A DNA stretch of 64,000 bases from Corynebacterium sp. HMSC05H05 (GTDB taxonomy: Bacteria > Actinomycetota > Actinomycetes > Mycobacteriales > Mycobacteriaceae): the NCBI RefSeq assembly GCF_001807265.1, contig NZ_KV788388.1, positions 1-64,000 on the forward strand. The letters are read 5' to 3'. The notes beneath the pieces were generated by a model. The model did not search any database. It worked only from the letters and a program-made list of their open reading frames with translations, and was not told where the DNA came from. The position numbers and the translations under genes are program-made. The stretch's first letter is position 1; every line of letters starts with the position of its first letter. Of the stretch, positions 1 through 7,607 are shown one piece after another.

Positions 1-29
1 TTCAAACGTGGCGCATTAACCGCTTGATC

Positions 30-71
30 CCGCCGCCAGTTTTCGGCCGTACTAGGGGTTTCTTGCTCTGG
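30..71. repeat. partial copy of a dispersed palindromic element
   Basis: A GCC-AGTTTTC-GGCC core is followed by a flank whose last 16 bases (56-71, GGGTTTCTTGCTCTGG) are identical to 26625-26640. The left arm is degenerate, so this looks like a decayed or half copy. Confidence 0.5.
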
Positions 72-120
72 TTCTGCCGGGCGGGCCGGGGACCCGGCGT
101 TCCGGCAAGGTCTCCGACGA

Positions 121-189
121 GGATCCAGCTAGTAGGACCCAGCTATTCGCCGAAAAATGGCGAATATCGAGCTCCTACTAGCTGGATCC
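121..189. repeat. large palindromic repeat element
   Basis: Perfect 17-bp outer arms lie at 121-137 and 173-189, beginning GGATCCAGCTA. An inner 7-bp stem (145-151 with 159-165, ATTCGCC/GGCGAAT) encloses a GAAAAAT loop. The outer arm sequence recurs at 57710-57764. The element lies downstream of the acyltransferase gene and has no T-tract, so it is not an obvious terminator. Confidence 0.75.
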
Positions 190-267
190 GCGGAACGGGG
201 CGGTCGATGGGTGGCCAGCAGGCGGGGAAACCCACGGAACGGGGCGGGCCGAGCGGAGGCAGCCCTC

Positions 268-2478
268 CTACGGGGTGGCCGGAGGGGCGTTGAGAAGCGA
301 AAGCTCCTCGAAGATCGGCGCGAGGCGCTCCCACAGCACCGGGGTCAGCGACTCGGCGTACGCGTTGGAGATGTGGTTCTGGTCGCGGTAGATGTACACG
401 TTGCCGATCTGCGGCGGGCAGAGGCCGTCGACGCAGTACCAGCCGGCGGTGTCGATCTCCCACTGCGCGTAGCCGCCGTCGAGGAAGTACGCGGCCGGGT
501 CCTCGGGGGCGTAGACCATGTCCGCCGCCATGGAGCAGGCGTGCTCGGAGTGGCCCGCGACAATGCACAGGTTCGGGTCCATGGGTTCGCCGGTGGGGGT
601 GAACATCCACGGGTTGTCGCGAAGACCGACGAACGGGATGCCCAGCTCAGCCAGGCGCTGCCAGAGGTTGGCGTAGGCGTTAGGCACGTAGTCGGCGGAG
701 ACGCGGCCGTCGCCGGCGTGGCCCGCGGGGCGGGTGGACGTGGAGATGAGCATGTCGGGCTGCAGGTTGATGATTTCCTGCATCGCGTTTTCGCCCCACT
801 CGGCGCACTCGGGGGAGACGATGTCGTTGGCCGGATCCAGAGGCCCGCCGATAACCAGCGGGCATTCCTGGCGCACGAAGGTGGCGACCTTGAAGTGGTG
901 CTCCTTGCCCAGTTTGTCCAGGGGGACGATGAACGGCTCGATGTGGGAGCCGCCAGCGAGCACGATCGTGGTGTCCGCCTCGAGGTCGCCGTAGGTGCAT
1001 TGCGGGCCCGGCATGGCGTCGGGGGCTTCGGGGAGGAAGATCATGCAGTCGTCGAGCCCGATGGGCGGGAACACGCCTGCGATGAGGTTCGGGTCCGGCT
1101 GCGGTTTCACATCCGGCACCTGCACGCCCTGGATAGCGCGGGCACCGGGGTAGTTGACCGGGTCGAGCACCTTTTCCGCGCTGTCGACGCGGTTGTCCCA
1201 GTACGGTTGCACGGCCAGGGCGACAGCGAACAGCGCTGCGGCCAGGACGCCGCCCACCGCACGTGCGGCACCGGGCAAGGTGCGTAGCGACGCTCTCGCG
1301 GCCGCCACCGGGTCATCGTCGCCGCGCGGGCGCGGGCGGTGCTGGCGCAGCGGATCCTCCACGAGTGTGTGCGTGACGTGCGCCAGGCACAGCGACACCA
1401 GGATGACAAGTGCGCCCAGCCAGGCAGGCGGGGTGTCGTAGCCGCCGATGACGGTGACGATGATCAGTAGCGGCCAGTGCCACAGGTACAGCGAGTAGGC
1501 CACGCTACCCAGCCAGGTCATCGGGGCGGAGGCAAGCACCTTGGACACGCCGTTGGCGTTGCCAGAGAGGATCACCAGCGCCGCGCCGGTGAGCGGGATC
1601 AGGGCGACGGGGCCGGGGAACGCCAGCGAGGTGGGCACGATAAAGCCCGTGATGGCGATGAGCGCCACGCCCAACAGCGCGGTGAGCCACGCGGTGGCCT
1701 GTGGCAGGAACCGGTTCGCCGGCACGAACGCTAGCAGTGCGCCGAGGGAGAGCTCCCACGCGCGGGAGAACGTGGAGTAGTAGTTCTCGCCGGTGCCTTC
1801 CAGCCCGAAGCGCGCGGCCCAGGCGAACGACGCCACGGTGATCACCGCAAGCAGCGCAATGGCGGCGCGGCGGGCGTGCTCAGGTTTTGCCCGCAGCTTC
1901 GTGACTGCCACGGCGACGACCCAGCCCAGCAGAATGCCGAAGACGTAGAACTGCCCCTGCACGGACATGGACCAGAGATGCTGCAGGGGAGAGGTCTCCT
2001 GGCTGGCCGCGGCGTAGTCCGCGTTCTGCGACATCAGCTCCCAGTTTTGGAAGTACAGCATCGAGGCGGTGACCTGGCGGGAAAGTTCCACGCCCATCAG
2101 TTCCGGGGTGAACGCCATGACAAGGCCGACGACTACAACCACCACCAGCGCCAGCGCCGGGACCAGCCTGCGGATGGTGCGCCACAGTGGCCACCACGGA
2201 TTCAAGTTCGGGTTGGGGCGCAGCGCGTAGCGCAGCTGGCCGCCGAGAAAGAAGTAGCCGGACAGCAGCAGGAAAACATCCACGCCGCCAGAGACGCGGC
2301 CCACGAACACGTGGAAGATCACCACGAGCGCGATGGCGAAGCCTCGCAGCCCGTCTAGGTCGACGCGGTAGGCGGTGGAGCCCTTCGTCGGCCGTGGTGC
2401 GTGCCCTGCCGTCGTACTCAACCGTCTCTCCAACCCGTATTGTCGTGTGTCTTGCTGCGCTGTGCCGACTATCGTCAC
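268..2478 (-). CDS. acyltransferase-3 membrane protein with C-terminal SGNH domain
   Basis: A 736-residue membrane O-acyltransferase of the OafA/YrhL type, probably transferring an acyl group to a cell-envelope glycan or lipid. The N-terminal half (about 38-390) is a multi-helix acyltransferase-3 domain starting YRVDLDGLRG, with the family's conserved His near residue 56. The C-terminal part (about 500-736) is an extracytoplasmic SGNH hydrolase-like domain: GGSH with Ser511 and a late DQNH with Asp699 and His702 form a plausible triad. The GTG start has no clear ribosome-binding site, so the first 30 or so residues are uncertain. The gene is transcribed away from rpsP. The substrate cannot be read from sequence. 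Confidence 0.85.
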   Translation of the reverse strand: MTIVGTAQQDTRQYGLERRLSTTAGHAPRPTKGSTAYRVDLDGLRGFAIALVVIFHVFVGRVSGGVDVFLLLSGYFFLGGQLRYALRPNPNLNPWWPLWRTIRRLVPALALVVVVVVGLVMAFTPELMGVELSRQVTASMLYFQNWELMSQNADYAAASQETSPLQHLWSMSVQGQFYVFGILLGWVVAVAVTKLRAKPEHARRAAIALLAVITVASFAWAARFGLEGTGENYYSTFSRAWELSLGALLAFVPANRFLPQATAWLTALLGVALIAITGFIVPTSLAFPGPVALIPLTGAALVILSGNANGVSKVLASAPMTWLGSVAYSLYLWHWPLLIIVTVIGGYDTPPAWLGALVILVSLCLAHVTHTLVEDPLRQHRPRPRGDDDPVAAARASLRTLPGAARAVGGVLAAALFAVALAVQPYWDNRVDSAEKVLDPVNYPGARAIQGVQVPDVKPQPDPNLIAGVFPPIGLDDCMIFLPEAPDAMPGPQCTYGDLEADTTIVLAGGSHIEPFIVPLDKLGKEHHFKVATFVRQECPLVIGGPLDPANDIVSPECAEWGENAMQEIINLQPDMLISTSTRPAGHAGDGRVSADYVPNAYANLWQRLAELGIPFVGLRDNPWMFTPTGEPMDPNLCIVAGHSEHACSMAADMVYAPEDPAAYFLDGGYAQWEIDTAGWYCVDGLCPPQIGNVYIYRDQNHISNAYAESLTPVLWERLAPIFEELSLLNAPPATP

Positions 2479-2802
2479 AAGCGGTTAAGGACAATACCGC
2501 CCCCGACGCGCGGGACCGAACCAGACTCGCGCAGATCTCCTTCAGCTTTGGCAGGGCAAAACCGGACGCGTGTTTTGGAACCTGGCCCAAACGCGCGTAA
2601 ACTCTCTCGGGTTGTCCGGCGCGTTTGTGCGCCAGGCACGACAAGTCCATAACTGCGTACGCGCCGGATCCGTCTTGCCCCTCGCTCTAAGCGGGGGAGG
2701 TCGCCCGGCCAGGCACGCGCAGGGTAAATAAGAAGGGTTGAACCGGCTCGTCGATAAGTGGCGAGTGTCTGCACTGCCCAGTGACCTAAAAGGAAGTACA
2801 CC
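2479..2802. promoter_or_regulatory. intergenic leader between divergent acyltransferase and rpsP genes
   Basis: This 324-bp gap separates the divergent starts. Only the rpsP ribosome-binding site (AAAAGGAAG near 2788-2796) is clear. I see no ffh gene, SRP RNA signature, tRNA or convincing small ORF. Confidence 0.5.
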
Positions 2803-3321
2803 ATGGCTGTAAAGATCAAGCTGCAGCGCGTTGGCAAGATTCGCAACGCGCAGTACCGCGTCGTCATCGCTGACGCCCGCACCCGTCGCGACGGTGCCGT
2901 CATCGAGAACATCGGCATCTACCACCCGAAGGAAGAGCCGTCGCTCATCCGCATTGATTCCGAGCGCGCTCAGTACTGGCTGGGTGTCGGCGCGCAGCCG
3001 ACCGAGCCGGTGCTCGCACTGCTGAAGGTGACCGGCGACTGGCAGAAGCACAAGGGCCTCGACGGCGCCGAGGGCACCCTGAAGGTGGCCGAGGAGAAGC
3101 CGTCCAAGCTCGACCTGTTCAACCAGGCGCTCGAGGAGGCCAAGAACGGCCCGACCGCCGAGGCCATCACCGAGAAGCGCAAGAAGGCCAAGGAAGAGGC
3201 TGAGGCGAAGGAGGCCGCTGAGGCCGCCGCTGCCGCTGAGGCTGAGGCTGCTGAGGCTGAGGGCGAGAACGCTGAGGCTGAGTCCGAGGCTTCCGAGGAC
3301 GCTCCGGCTGAGGAGAACTAA
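2803..3321 (+). CDS. rpsP: 30S ribosomal protein S16
   Basis: S16 is a small-subunit protein needed for 30S assembly. The canonical domain fills about residues 1-85, opening [12 protein letters not shown]. The protein has 172 residues, against about 80-90 in many bacteria. The extra C-terminal half (about 105-172) is a Lys/Glu-rich then Ala/Glu-rich low-complexity tail, as seen in other actinobacterial S16 proteins. A good ribosome-binding site lies 6-14 nt upstream and a strong terminator follows. The usual partner rimM lies 3.8 kb downstream, beyond a reverse-strand insertion. Confidence 0.97.
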   Translation: MAVKIKLQRVGKIRNAQYRVVIADARTRRDGAVIENIGIYHPKEEPSLIRIDSERAQYWLGVGAQPTEPVLALLKVTGDWQKHKGLDGAEGTLKVAEEKPSKLDLFNQALEEAKNGPTAEAITEKRKKAKEEAEAKEAAEAAAAAEAEAAEAEGENAEAESEASEDAPAEEN

Positions 3322-3345
3322 GTCTTTCTCACCTCACGCGAATAA

Positions 3346-3372
3346 TGCCCAGCGGTTTCGCTGGGCATTTTT
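3346..3372 (+). terminator. rho-independent terminator of rpsP
   Basis: A 9-bp stem (TGCCCAGCG/CGCTGGGCA) with a short GTTT loop is followed by TTTTT. It also lies just past the 3' end of the reverse-strand SWIM gene, but the T-run favours rpsP. Confidence 0.9.
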
Positions 3373-3378
3373 GCTTTT

Positions 3379-4728
3379 CTACAGCTCCACGCGCGCGGTT
3401 TCCCGAAACGCCTGCGCCGCCAGCACGTGCTTGCACGGACCCCGAGAGTCCTTGTGTTTTGCAAACCAGAAACAAGTGCATGCGAATGCGTAAGTGTCGT
3501 GGTCGAGACTCACTGTGTAATTGTTGGAGCCGGAGCGCACCGTGAACCCGTCGTCCCGACCGGCGAGCGGGGAGACAGCGTTGCGGGCCAAGAGCTCCTC
3601 GGTGTTGGCGAGGCGGGGGTTGAGTTTGCCCACCACATCAGGGTCGAGCGGCAGCGGGCGGTGGAAATATGCGCCCAGGGTGAGGTCGTAGCCAACCTGG
3701 CCGGTTGACGCGAGGACTTGGAGCGCGTCCTTAACGCGGTCGGGAGTGAGCCCGGTCTCCGCCGCGAGGCGGCGGACGTCAATGCGGGGATCGAACGCCA
3801 AAACTGTTGAGACAAGATCAGCATCATCCGCCGCGTGCGGGTTGTTCAGGGACATTAACAGTGCGCCTTCGCCGGAAAACCCGCGGGTTTTTGCCGGGCT
3901 GATTACTACTGTGAATCGCGCGCCGGAAAGCTCAAACACCCATGCGGATGACTTTGGTTGGGAAGTCGCGTCGCTCTCGGTGCTGTAGGCCGTCAACTTG
4001 GTCACGTACGGCAGGAGGGGGATGAGTGGTTTCAACCGTTCCGGCCCGGCTAAGCAGACCGCGCCATTCGACGGCTTCGACGCCAGGCGCAGACTCCGCA
4101 ATGCGGGCGTGGCCCACATCGCGGATTTTGGTGAAGATGTTCCGGGCAGCGACGTGATGAACTTCGTCGTTTCCGGCCCCGTGAGCTCCAGTTGCTTCGT
4201 CATGGCTGCGCTGATGTGCTGCGACTCTGCGAGTCCTTTCACCCACCGCAGCGGCAGGTCGACCTTTTTCTCGTCCAGTGCGGTGTCCATCGTCGTGACG
4301 TGGAGGGCGTCGTCGGCAATAGTGAGGTGGAGTGGCGAGCCCGGTGTGATTGCCGTAAGAGCCTCACGCAGCGGGAGGTTGATGTCCACGTTGGTGACGC
4401 CTGACTGTTGTGACTGCGCATCGAGGTCGGTGACGTCTAAGCGGGCGTAGGCGCTGCAGCAGCCTGAGAAAGATTCGAACCGCAGACCTTCCGGAGTAGA
4501 GGTGATCACCGGGTCCAGCGCGGCGATAGCCGCGGTGTCCACTGGTGTGTAGAAGCGTTTCGCGGCGTAGTCCGCGACGGCGAGCACCCCGCGCGCGACG
4601 ATGTGGGGGTTTTCCACGAAACCGCTGAAAAAGTGCGGTTCGTCCACTCGGTCGAGCGTGCCGCCGCTGGTGGCCAGCTGCAGGCTCTGGTCAGTCAGGG
4701 CGGATGGGTGAGTGTATGCGTAGTGCAC
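3379..4728 (-). CDS. SWIM zinc-finger protein
   Basis: A 449-residue protein ending in a SWIM zinc finger: Cys417-x-Cys419-x12-Cys432-x-His434. SWIM fingers bind nucleic acid or protein partners. The preceding 400 residues match no enzyme I can name. The GTG start immediately follows the TAG stop of the upstream DUF6493-like gene with no spacer, implying co-translation. SWIM proteins of this size often accompany MoxR ATPase and VWA proteins (compare E. coli yehL-yehP-yehQ), but none occurs in this window. GC content looks lower than in the neighbouring ribosomal genes. The molecular function is unknown. Confidence 0.8.
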   Translation of the reverse strand: MHYAYTHPSALTDQSLQLATSGGTLDRVDEPHFFSGFVENPHIVARGVLAVADYAAKRFYTPVDTAAIAALDPVITSTPEGLRFESFSGCCSAYARLDVTDLDAQSQQSGVTNVDINLPLREALTAITPGSPLHLTIADDALHVTTMDTALDEKKVDLPLRWVKGLAESQHISAAMTKQLELTGPETTKFITSLPGTSSPKSAMWATPALRSLRLASKPSNGAVCLAGPERLKPLIPLLPYVTKLTAYSTESDATSQPKSSAWVFELSGARFTVVISPAKTRGFSGEGALLMSLNNPHAADDADLVSTVLAFDPRIDVRRLAAETGLTPDRVKDALQVLASTGQVGYDLTLGAYFHRPLPLDPDVVGKLNPRLANTEELLARNAVSPLAGRDDGFTVRSGSNNYTVSLDHDTYAFACTCFWFAKHKDSRGPCKHVLAAQAFRETARVEL

Positions 4729-6561
4729 CTATGCCTCCTTGAGCAACGCCGACGCTGCCAGTGCTGCTTTTGATTTCCCGCTGAAGGTTGCAAGCCACTC
4801 GCGCAGCTCCGCGCCGAGTTCCGATTCACCAGTTTCTAGCCGCACGTTTCGGTACAGCTCAATGAGTTTGCCGAGGTCGCGTGTCTTGTGATCCAACTGT
4901 GGCAGTAGCTGTGCAAGGAGATCACAGACGTAGGTTGGGTTAAGCGTTGAAGCGTCCGCGAGCGAGGCGGCCCATCGGCCAAGAATGACGTCTCCTAGCT
5001 TCGACCACTCGTGAGCGGCGGTGTCCGCCCCGATGGCTCGTGGGAGCGAGGTTGCCACAAGCTCAGTGGCAATTGCGCGAACCTCAGTGTCTTTGTGCGC
5101 CATGGCCTTGCCCAAGAACCGGGCGGTGTGCGGCGACCACTCGCCTGGGTGCCAAGTAAGAACGTCGACAATGTCGGGGTCCTGCTTCTCTGGGTAGTTC
5201 GACATCCCTCCATCAAGGTCGTCCTCCATATCGAGGGTGTAGGCATCCAAGCAGCTCGGGGCGACGATGGCGCGCCCAGCAGGGGAGTAGGTCACGCCGA
5301 ACGGGGCGGAAGCCAGAAATGGCAGCTTCTCTTCGAGCTGTGTGCTTTGGTGTTTCCACCCTTGTGAGGTGCGGAGCCATACGCCGCCTTCACCGCATCC
5401 GGGGCATCGGTCTTCGGGCGGGGTCCACAGGACGCAGTCGCACCCAACTCGCACTCCCTGTAGGGGCACACGTCCGGTGCTGTCTTCCTGAAAGTCCACT
5501 AATCGCAGGTGGGCGAGGAGGGCATCGTCGGGCCAGACGTCTTCGGGGGCTGAATATGTGGCGAGGCGGCGGGCGAATTCCTTGTTGTCCACGCGCCCGA
5601 AGGTGTCCGTCGGCGTCGAAAGTAAGGTGCGCGTGGGTGCGAGCCCATGCACGATGGCAACGACCCGCAGGAGCGATTCCCTCCTCATATCAACCGTCAG
5701 CCGAAACGCGTTGGCTTCTTCTACCTCGGCAGGTGTGCTGCGGCATTGCACCAATAGCCAGCGCACATCGGGGAGAGTAGACGACGGGTCGTCGTTCGGC
5801 AGCACCGGTTTGAGGATCTCCAGCGCGCGCGGCCCAGTTTCCGCCAGCCACGCAACGAGCAACGCAAAGCCCACCGCGTCTGGTGCGGCGAGCAACTCGC
5901 GGGTGTGAAACAAAGCGTCCTCGTCCGTCCACGGGGCGACAGGTCGCGCTTCAGCGGGCTGCGCTAACGGTGCGGAAGTCTCCGCGGGGACTTCCGGGCT
6001 GGCGTCCCGGGGGCCCAGCAATTCGAGCGCCATGACAGGGGACAGGACGTCGCGGGCGGCGTCAATGAGCTCCTCTTTGCCCAACGTGCGTAGGAGCGCG
6101 GCGCTGCGGCGTACGACGTCGTCCTTTGCGTGGTAGAGGCCGGTTTGCGCGGCATCAGCGATTCCCGCGGCCAGATCTTCGCGCTCGGTCGCGATCTTCT
6201 CCAGCATTTTCAGCGCCGTGATTGCCGTCGTCTTCGACCCGCTCAGGGCGGGGGCGCCGGCGGCAACAAACCCGTCCGCATCCAGCTCCGACAGGCGGGA
6301 AAGCTGCTTGACTGCGAACGTGGTCGTAGAGCCGACCCCCGAACCCATAGCAGCGATGAGCAGGTGCTGGCGCTTCGTGGTTTCTTCCTCGGTCGGCGCG
6401 AAATCCTCGTAATGCTGGGTAAACCAGCGAACGCGGTACGCCGGGAAACCGCGGTTCAGCGCCGTGAGCATTTCGTCGAGCAGCCGGTCGCGGTCCAGCA
6501 GACCTTCGTCCACCAGCGCAACAAGCGACTTCGCCCAGCCTGACCAGTAATACTTCTCCAT
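4729..6561 (-). CDS. DUF6493-like helical-repeat protein, probably shortened at the N-terminus
   Basis: A 610-residue, mostly helical protein. Its opening (GWAKSLVALVDEGLLDRDRL, then RWFTQHYEDFAPTEEE) resembles an internal segment of larger DUF6493-type proteins as I remember them, which carry about 200 more N-terminal residues. The reading frame can be extended upstream only about 30 codons before a stop, so those residues are absent. A Cys374-x-Cys376-x9-Cys386-x2-Cys389 set suggests a zinc-binding loop. It is the second large gene of the reverse-strand operon and abuts the SWIM gene exactly. Function is unknown, and the family assignment rests on memory of motifs. Confidence 0.65.
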   Translation of the reverse strand: MEKYYWSGWAKSLVALVDEGLLDRDRLLDEMLTALNRGFPAYRVRWFTQHYEDFAPTEEETTKRQHLLIAAMGSGVGSTTTFAVKQLSRLSELDADGFVAAGAPALSGSKTTAITALKMLEKIATEREDLAAGIADAAQTGLYHAKDDVVRRSAALLRTLGKEELIDAARDVLSPVMALELLGPRDASPEVPAETSAPLAQPAEARPVAPWTDEDALFHTRELLAAPDAVGFALLVAWLAETGPRALEILKPVLPNDDPSSTLPDVRWLLVQCRSTPAEVEEANAFRLTVDMRRESLLRVVAIVHGLAPTRTLLSTPTDTFGRVDNKEFARRLATYSAPEDVWPDDALLAHLRLVDFQEDSTGRVPLQGVRVGCDCVLWTPPEDRCPGCGEGGVWLRTSQGWKHQSTQLEEKLPFLASAPFGVTYSPAGRAIVAPSCLDAYTLDMEDDLDGGMSNYPEKQDPDIVDVLTWHPGEWSPHTARFLGKAMAHKDTEVRAIATELVATSLPRAIGADTAAHEWSKLGDVILGRWAASLADASTLNPTYVCDLLAQLLPQLDHKTRDLGKLIELYRNVRLETGESELGAELREWLATFSGKSKAALAASALLKEA

Positions 6562-6611
6562 GGTGGTGAAACTGACTTCTTGGGTGCCCGCGAGCGAGAA
6601 GAGCGGCCAAA

Positions 6612-6947
6612 TCAGCTTTCTCGGAGTTCGGTGTCGTGCCAGAGAAGAAAATTGCGCTCAAATCCGGCCTGGCCCATCAACCCAATGAAGTACGGATCGC
6701 CGTGCTCTATTGCGTATCCCTCGAACAGCTCGCGCAGGCGAATCTGGATGAACGTGTCACCTCTGAATTGGTTCCACCCCCCTTGTTCTGGCTGCCTTGG
6801 ATTCTCGATCTCGTGTTGTGGATCAATCGGGAGGGCACGAATTGTCTCGTAGGCTTCTTCCAAGGTCATGCCGGGGCGCCACCATTTGACGCGCATCAAA
6901 TGGTCCTTTTCCGACACTTCTTTGGCAAATTGCTCGAAGTAGGTCAT
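6612..6947 (-). CDS. unknown 111-residue protein in the accessory block
   Basis: A soluble 111-residue protein, acidic and aromatic-rich, without signal peptide or membrane segment (begins MTYFEQFAKEVSEK). I recognise no family. Its ATG overlaps the TGA of a reverse-strand frame ending at 6944 (ATGA), typical of translational coupling to an upstream gene. A 50-bp gap separates it from the DUF6493-like gene. The size and the coupled upstream C-terminal fragment resemble an immunity protein behind a toxin, but nothing in the sequence proves this. Confidence 0.6.
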   Translation of the reverse strand: MTYFEQFAKEVSEKDHLMRVKWWRPGMTLEEAYETIRALPIDPQHEIENPRQPEQGGWNQFRGDTFIQIRLRELFEGYAIEHGDPYFIGLMGQAGFERNFLLWHDTELRES

Positions 6948-7108
6948 GTTGCGTCCTTAGGAATCGACTGAAGCAATTGCTTGTCGACGGTTACGTGACC
7001 GGCATAGTGACACAGATTACGCTCCAGCTCAACAGTTGGGCTGCGTCGCAGCTTTCCGCTTGAGGCGGCGAAGTTGCCGCATTCACCGCTGATAGTCTTG
7101 GCTTCCAT
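6944..7108 (-). pseudogene. short reading frame or C-terminal remnant coupled to the 111-residue gene
   Basis: A 54-codon frame opening MEAKTISGECGNF and ending KDAT. The ATG shares the CCATGG at the rimM start, so this gene and rimM would begin on opposite strands of the same six bases. The TGA overlaps the next ATG. It could be a small gene, but it is more likely the surviving 3' end of a longer gene whose 5' part was lost when the block joined rimM. No family recognised. Confidence 0.35.
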
Positions 7109-7607
7109 GGAGCTGCAGATCGGCCGTGTGGTCAAGTCCCACGGTGTGAAAGGTGAGGTTGCCGTCGAGTTGCTGGCGGACGAGTCGGAGGAGCACATCG
7201 TCCTCGGCGCGGTGCTCACCGGCCGCCAGGCGGGCAAGGAGCGGGAGCTGACCGTGAAGACGGTGCGCCCGCACCAGAAGCGCCTGCTGGTCAGCTTCGA
7301 GGAAGTGCCGGACCGCACAGCCGCCGACAGCTTGCGCGGCATGAAGTTTTTCGCCGAGCCGCTCGAGCGCGAGGAGGACTCGGACGAGTACTACAACCAC
7401 GAGCTCATTGGCCTGAAGGTGCGCCACGAGGGCGAAGAGGTCGGCGAGGTCACGGGCGTGATGGACGCGCCGAACCGGAAGATCCTGGAGATCGACTACA
7501 AGGGCAAGGACGTCATGGTCCCGTTCGTGATGGACTTCGTCCCGGAGCTCGACACGGAGGCGGGCTACCTCACCATCACCCCGCCCGAGGGCCTGCTTGA
7601 TGTCTAA
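7107..7607 (+). CDS. rimM: ribosome maturation factor RimM
   Basis: RimM assists maturation of the 30S head and binds S19. The 166-residue protein has the RimM N-terminal domain (opening MELQIGRVVKSHGVKGE) and a C-terminal PRC-barrel from about residue 92. I chose ATG 7107 because the family begins at this MELQIGR segment. A TTG further upstream would add 11 unrelated residues. There is no good ribosome-binding site. The stop lies inside the trmD start region (8-nt overlap), so the two are co-translated. Confidence 0.95.
   Translation: MELQIGRVVKSHGVKGEVAVELLADESEEHIVLGAVLTGRQAGKERELTVKTVRPHQKRLLVSFEEVPDRTAADSLRGMKFFAEPLEREEDSDEYYNHELIGLKVRHEGEEVGEVTGVMDAPNRKILEIDYKGKDVMVPFVMDFVPELDTEAGYLTITPPEGLLDV

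Noticed and set aside
24-293. Open frames across the first 300 bp (both strands)
   Set aside because: They run through palindromic repeats, have skewed Gly/Arg/Pro composition and no ribosome-binding site.
2640-2760. Possible SRP (4.5S) RNA upstream of rpsP
   Set aside because: The conserved SRP Alu-less hairpin and GGAAG tetraloop region are not present, and pairing is poor.
4466-4490. GATTCGAACC stretch resembling a tRNA T-loop (minus orientation)
   Set aside because: It lies inside the SWIM protein gene, with no matching acceptor, D or anticodon stems nearby.
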